This document shows, piece after piece, positions 13,258 to 17,031 of a stretch of 17,031 nucleotides of DNA. Position 1 is the stretch's first letter. Every line of letters starts with the position of its first letter. Source of the stretch: JTS-RE94 sp041750795 (lineage in GTDB: Bacteria > Planctomycetota > Planctomycetia > Pirellulales > PALSA-1355); contig JBGSYQ010000159.1 of NCBI GenBank assembly GCA_041750795.1, positions 1 through 17,031 on the forward strand, in the 5' to 3' direction. The notes beneath the pieces are model-generated. The model did no database searches. It was not told the DNA's origin and worked only from the letters and a program-made list of their open reading frames with translations. A program made the translations under genes and the position numbers.

Positions 13258-14724
13258 CTAACGTGCCGTCGCCTGCCGGCTCGCCTTTGCGCGTAGCTCA
13301 TTGAGCTCTTGCAAGCGCGACTTCGTGCCGTTGTCGGGGCCGTCGCCGAAGACGGAATTGTCCGGCTCCCACGGCGGCATCGCGTCGAGCACTTTTTGCA
13401 ACCGCTCGCGGGCGGCTTGGGCGTCGGCCGATAGCGCGCTGGTGTCCAAAGGCCGTTCTTCGTCGACGTCGTGCGAAACATCGAACATCCGGCCGTCGAG
13501 ATATAGCTTGTGCCGGCCGTCGAAGGCGAAGCGGATGCGCTTAAAGCTGGGCTGCCGTGCCGCCGGATCCTTGTCGTAGTGCATGAAGATGGCCGCACGC
13601 GGATTGCCGCGCTCGCCCCTGAGTTGCGGCAGGAAGCTCTGGCCGTCCAGCGGTCGATCGGTTGGCAGCTTGGCGGCGCTGGCTTCGGCGATGGTGGGCA
13701 GAAAGTCACTGAACTCCACCAGGTCGTGACATACGGCGGCGGGCTGAATCGTGCCCTTCCACACGGCCAACAGCGGCGCGTGGCACCCGGCGTCGATGGG
13801 CAAGCCCTTGCCGCCCGGTACGATGCGAGGTCCCTGCTGTGAGACGACGCTGCGGTTCGAGCCGTTGTCGGTGGTGAACAGCACCAGCGTGTTCTCGGCC
13901 AGTCCCAGCTTGTCGAGCTGGTCGAGAATGCGCGTCACGCAGTGGCCGGTGTAGGCGATCATGTCGCCGAAGTAGCGCTTATCGTTTTGGAACTTGTCGG
14001 CTGTGGCCAGGTCGGCGCTGTGCGGCGTGGGATAGAACGGCGAGTGCGTCAGCGCCATCGGATAATAGACGAAGAACTCTTCCTGCTGATTCTGCTCGAT
14101 GAAGTCGACGATGAACTGCGTGTAGATGTCTGGGCCGTAGTCATCCTCGGTCGTCGGCCGATACTTGCCGTTCTCGACAATCGACGGATGCCAGTAGCGC
14201 GAGGTCTTGATGCCGCGTTTGCCTTCCCAGCCGCCGGTGTGCTCGACGCCGAGCGGCAGATCGTGCCTGTAGGCCCACATACAGCTTTGCTCGAAGCCGC
14301 AGGCCGCGGGCGTGGTGCCTTTCTTGTAAGTGGGCGAGCCCGGCCCATCACCACTGAGCTGCCACTTGCCGGCGATGCAGGTCCTGTAGCCGGCGTCCTT
14401 CATCACGTTGCCGAAGGTGATTTCCTCGGGAATGAGCATGGCAAACGCCCGATAGTTGCGCGCGTTGGACCGGCCGGTCATGATCTGATTGCGCGAAGGC
14501 GTGCAAATCGGCTGCGAGTAGCATTGTGTGAAGCGCATGCCGCGCGCGGCCACTTCGTCCAATAAACTCGAGTCGTACGACGTGCCGCCATACGAGCGCA
14601 GGCACTCGTGTCCCAGATCGTCGGCCATGATCAGAATGACGTTCGGCCGCCTGGCCCAAGCGGGCGCGGCCAACAGCATCACCAGTCCAACGAGCAGCAG
14701 TGCCGTGCTATACTGGCGTTTCAT
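13258..14724 (-). CDS. Secreted sulfatase (Cys-type)
   Basis: Predicted 488-residue type I sulfatase. The signal peptide is about residues 1-24 (STALLLVGLVMLLAAPAWA, cleavage before RRPN). The first metal-binding segment is LIMADDLGH (31-39) and the activation motif is C74-T-P-S-R78, the most usual form. NTLVLFTTDNGSN supplies the second metal Asp-Asn. It is shorter than the upstream sulfatase and differs in the middle region, so the two are separate subfamilies rather than a recent duplication. The ATG at 14724 has GGAG 7 bases upstream. The open frame runs on upstream to 16017, but that part is antisense to the ceramidase-like gene and is not coding. The C-terminal region replaces the usual LYD-type ending with WEPDNSVFGDGPDNGTKSR. 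It is divergent from the ceramidase-like gene. Confidence 0.93.
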   Translation of the reverse strand: MKRQYSTALLLVGLVMLLAAPAWARRPNVILIMADDLGHECLRSYGGTSYDSSLLDEVAARGMRFTQCYSQPICTPSRNQIMTGRSNARNYRAFAMLIPEEITFGNVMKDAGYRTCIAGKWQLSGDGPGSPTYKKGTTPAACGFEQSCMWAYRHDLPLGVEHTGGWEGKRGIKTSRYWHPSIVENGKYRPTTEDDYGPDIYTQFIVDFIEQNQQEEFFVYYPMALTHSPFYPTPHSADLATADKFQNDKRYFGDMIAYTGHCVTRILDQLDKLGLAENTLVLFTTDNGSNRSVVSQQGPRIVPGGKGLPIDAGCHAPLLAVWKGTIQPAAVCHDLVEFSDFLPTIAEASAAKLPTDRPLDGQSFLPQLRGERGNPRAAIFMHYDKDPAARQPSFKRIRFAFDGRHKLYLDGRMFDVSHDVDEERPLDTSALSADAQAARERLQKVLDAMPPWEPDNSVFGDGPDNGTKSRLQELNELRAKASRQATAR

Positions 14725-14841
14725 ACGACTCTCCGATGTGCGAATTGTCTGGTACCTGGCGGCGCGGCGATTCCCGCCATGCGCCTGCCGCATGCATGGT
14801 AGCCGCGCGCAACCCACCGATGCAAACCCAAGGAAGACACC
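14725..14841. promoter_or_regulatory. Shared divergent region with a CATGCG palindrome
   Basis: The 117 bases between the divergent sulfatase and ceramidase-like genes must hold both promoters. CATGCG (14778-14783) and CGCATG (14789-14794) form an inverted repeat around 5 bases, overlapped by CCATGC/GCATGG (14777-14782 and 14794-14799). This is operator-like. No convincing -35/-10 pair was found in either direction. Confidence 0.3.
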
Positions 14842-16200
14842 ATGAAACGAATTTTGATGTTGACGCTGTTGGCGGCGATTTTCGGCTCGCTGGGCATGGC
14901 CGGTGAGCCGTTGCGCGTGGGTCTGTTCGAAGTCGACGCCTCGCCGCCCGTCGGCAGCCCGCTGGCCTATGACCCGACCAAGGGTATCGACACGCCGCTC
15001 TCGTGCCGCGGTGTCGTGCTGTTGGGCGATCAAATGCCCATCGTCATCTGCGCCTTGGATTGGATTGGCATCTCCAACGGCGGTCAGGACGTGTTTCGCA
15101 AACAACTGGCCGAAGCCGCCGGCACCACGCCCGAGCGCGTGGCCGTTCACGCGCTGCACCAGCACGATGCGCCGCGCTGCGATTTTGCGGTCGAGGAGAT
15201 GCTGAGTCATCACGGCGTACGCGGCGCGGGTTTCGATCCGGTGTTTGCGCGCGGCGTGGTCGAGCGCGCCGCGGTTGCCGTGCGTGCCGCCATCGAGAAA
15301 GCCACGCCCGTGACGCATCTGGGCCTGGGCTCGAGCGAAGTGGAGATGGTGGCGTCGAACCGCCGCATCCTCGGACCCGACGGCAAGGTGCAGCACGTGC
15401 GCTGGACCGCCACCAAGGATCCCGCCGTTCGCGCGTATCCCGCCGGCACCATCGATCCGCAGCTCAAGCTGATCAGCTTCTGGAACGGTGATAAACCGGT
15501 GGCTGCGATCACGTTCTACGCCACGCACCCACAAAGTTACTATCGCACCGGACTTGCCAATCCGGACTTTCCCGGCTTGGCGCGTAATGCGCGCGAGGAG
15601 GCCACCGGCGTACCGCACATCCACTTCAACGGCGCGGGCGGCAACATCGGCGCCGGCAAGTGGAATGACGGCTCGCCCGAGAATCGGCAGATTCTCGCCA
15701 ATCGCGTGGCGGCCGGCATCGAGCGCGCCTGGAGCGCCACGCGCAAGCAACCGATCGCATCCGGCGACATCGACTGGGCCGTGGCGCCGGTGACGTTGCC
15801 CGTGGCCCCTTATCTGAACGAAGCAAAGCTTAGCGCCGTGGTGGCCGACGCCGCGGCCGATGCTTCGAGTCGCTACCAGGCGGCGCAGGATCTCATCTGG
15901 CTGCGCCGCTGCCAATCGGGCGATACGATCGACATCGCCTGCCTGACGCTCAAAGATGCCCGTGTGCTGTTCATGCCGGGCGAGTTGTTCGTCGAGTATC
16001 AACTGGCGGCACAGCAACTGCGCCCCGATTTATTCGTGGCCATGGCGGCCTACGGTGAGTATGCGCCGGGCTACATCGGCACCGAAGCCGCCTACGGGGA
16101 GGGAGGCTACGAAACCAGCGAACGCGCCTCGCACGTCGCGCCGCAAGTCGAAGGCGTGCTGATGGGGGCGGTCCGCAAGCTGCTGGATGCGCCGCAGTAG
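14842..16200 (+). CDS. Neutral/alkaline ceramidase-like secreted hydrolase
   Basis: Predicted 452-residue exported zinc amidase-like protein resembling the N-terminal catalytic domain of neutral/alkaline non-lysosomal ceramidases. The signal peptide is about residues 1-20. Likely zinc ligands by analogy with the Pseudomonas enzyme are His106 or His108 (HALHQHD), His229 (FYATHPQSYY), Glu381 (MPGELFVEYQ) and Tyr411 (APGYIGTEAAYGEGGYE). NGAGGNIGAGKWN is the conserved glycine-rich segment. The protein is much shorter than true ceramidases (about 650 residues) because the C-terminal Ig-like domain is absent. Members of this group are common in planctomycetes and their substrates are mostly unknown, so ceramide is only a guess. 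AAGGAAG lies 6 bases before the ATG. It may be co-regulated with the divergent sulfatase. Confidence 0.82.
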   Translation: MKRILMLTLLAAIFGSLGMAGEPLRVGLFEVDASPPVGSPLAYDPTKGIDTPLSCRGVVLLGDQMPIVICALDWIGISNGGQDVFRKQLAEAAGTTPERVAVHALHQHDAPRCDFAVEEMLSHHGVRGAGFDPVFARGVVERAAVAVRAAIEKATPVTHLGLGSSEVEMVASNRRILGPDGKVQHVRWTATKDPAVRAYPAGTIDPQLKLISFWNGDKPVAAITFYATHPQSYYRTGLANPDFPGLARNAREEATGVPHIHFNGAGGNIGAGKWNDGSPENRQILANRVAAGIERAWSATRKQPIASGDIDWAVAPVTLPVAPYLNEAKLSAVVADAAADASSRYQAAQDLIWLRRCQSGDTIDIACLTLKDARVLFMPGELFVEYQLAAQQLRPDLFVAMAAYGEYAPGYIGTEAAYGEGGYETSERASHVAPQVEGVLMGAVRKLLDAPQ

Positions 16201-16249
16201 CAATCACCGAAGCGCCGCACAAGCATCGCAAACAAAGGGCAGTGGCGTT

Positions 16250-16263
16250 TTGAATTGCTTCAA
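16250..16263. terminator. Small hairpin at the convergent ceramidase/MMPL gene ends
   Basis: TTGAA and TTCAA form a 5-bp stem with a TTGC loop, overlapping the stop codon of the MMPL gene. A longer-range pair, AAGCGCCG (16210-16217) with CGGCGCTT (16269-16276), encloses it. Only 59 bases separate the two genes. Terminator function is a weak inference. Confidence 0.25.
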
Positions 16264-17031
16264 TCCGCCGGCGCTTGGGACAAAGGCCCGACCGTGCGCC
16301 ACCGCGCCAAGACTCTCGCTACGCCGCATAGCAGCCCCGGCAGATACAGCAAGTCGCCCACCAGTCCCATCGGCAGCAGCACGCAGATCATCAGCGCAAA
16401 TTGAGCCGCCGGCAGCAGCGGGCTGAAGACGAATACGATCAGCCCGGCGCTGACGATCAACGTCGTGCGCACCATGGCCGCGCCGCAACGGCCGTATGCC
16501 ATCAGAATGCCTTCGGCGGGCGTTTTGCCCAGTGCCATCGCGCGATGATACCAGGTGAGAAAATGCACGGTGTCGTCCACGGCGATTCCCAACCCGATGC
16601 TGGCGGTCATCATCGAGCCGACGTCAATGTGCGAACCCGTCCAGCCCAGGTAGCCGAACACCAACAGCGTGGGAAAGACGTTGGGAAATAGCGACAGCAA
16701 CCCAAAGCCGACGCTGCGAAACGCGACGGCCAGAATGGCCGCGATGAGCCCCAGCGCCAAGGCAAAGCTGGCCGCCAGATCGCCCAGCAGTTGCCGCCGC
16801 GATTCGACGATCAAGGGGAGCAGCCCCGTATAGGTCACCGTCACCTCGGCGGCGGCCGGACCGTTCTCGGCCAGCGCGCGCGAGACCGCCGCGCGCAACT
16901 CGTCGAGCGATTGGCCGTAGTCGCTGTTCGAGAAGGCAAACACCCGAGCGCTGATGCGCCACAGTTGATCGTCGCCGTCGAAAGCCAGGTAGTTGCCGTT
17001 CACCAGGTCGTCGATGCGCTGCGAAAGCGTG
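16260..17031 (-). CDS. MMPL/RND-family transporter, C-terminal part, 5' end missing
   Basis: C-terminal segment of an RND-superfamily (MMPL/SSD-like) membrane exporter, about 257 residues in the window. The frame is open to the right edge, so the gene begins outside. The first part (about 75 residues) is the end of a large periplasmic loop, with VTYTGLLPLIVESRRQLLGDL leading into the membrane domain. Five to six hydrophobic segments follow. The segment SIGLGIAVDDTVHFLTWYHR carries the family's GxGxxxD motif, whose Asp pair relates to proton relay, and GRCGAAMVRTTLIVSAGLIVF is the usual next helix pair. It ends with a short hydrophilic tail. Relatives export lipids, hopanoids or drugs; the substrate is not evident. 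It converges with the ceramidase-like gene. Confidence 0.87.
   Translation of the reverse strand, partial: TLSQRIDDLVNGNYLAFDGDDQLWRISARVFAFSNSDYGQSLDELRAAVSRALAENGPAAAEVTVTYTGLLPLIVESRRQLLGDLAASFALALGLIAAILAVAFRSVGFGLLSLFPNVFPTLLVFGYLGWTGSHIDVGSMMTASIGLGIAVDDTVHFLTWYHRAMALGKTPAEGILMAYGRCGAAMVRTTLIVSAGLIVFVFSPLLPAAQFALMICVLLPMGLVGDLLYLPGLLCGVARVLARWRTVGPLSQAPAD

Noticed and set aside
14725..16017. Upstream extension of the minus-strand sulfatase frame to 919 codons
   Set aside because: It is antisense to the ceramidase-like gene, has no family similarity, and the sulfatase's own ATG carries a signal peptide and a good Shine-Dalgarno.

Overview
This window looks like ordinary chromosomal DNA from a GC-rich planctomycete, probably of the Pirellulales type. 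The inference rests on gene content: two secreted Cys-type sulfatases, a secreted neutral-ceramidase-like protein, a Gfo/Idh/MocA oxidoreductase of the large form common in this phylum, a small membrane protein that begins with an NPYASP motif, and several long imperfect palindromes between genes. No phage, plasmid, transposase, integrase or CRISPR signal was seen. The first and last genes are cut by the window edges.

Layout. 1-3595 (+): 3' part of a Gfo/Idh/MocA dehydrogenase, an ankyrin-repeat protein that overlaps its end, an orphan CopZ-N-terminal-type Fe-S/zinc protein that may be transcribed leaderless, a zinc-motif membrane protein, and a GlpF-type aquaglyceroporin. The last two have good sigma70-like promoters. 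3596-4966 (-): a palindrome, then a compact operon read right to left: [2Fe-2S] ferredoxin, PII-like protein, SRPBCC protein. 5221-7729: an NAD(P)-dependent RmlD-like SDR (+) faces an MFS transporter (-) across a cluster of five hairpins. 7730-8294 has no convincing gene but holds a promoter for the MFS gene and several hairpins or palindromes. 8295-8369 is tRNA-His(GTG). 8452-9021 (-) is a MOSC protein. 9328-13229 (+) is a tight three-gene operon: D-cysteine desulfhydrase-family PLP enzyme, ALO/VAO-type FAD oxidase, sulfatase. 13258-14724 (-) is a second sulfatase, divergent from a ceramidase-like secreted hydrolase at 14842-16200 (+). 16260 to the right edge (-) is the C-terminal part of an MMPL/RND transporter.

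How the genes may work together. The right half fits desulfation and oxidation of sulfated sugars or lipids: sulfatases and a ceramidase-like hydrolase outside the cytoplasm, then a sugar-lactone/alditol-type oxidase and a sulfur-handling lyase inside. This is inference from neighbourhood. The most unusual points are the ferredoxin/PII-like/SRPBCC operon, whose PII protein matches GlnB position by position through the T and B loops but ends early and lacks the ATP-contacting C-terminal arginines; the five-hairpin element at 6094-6249; and the lyase-oxidase-sulfatase operon. I see no clear evidence for a wholly new defence or mobile system.
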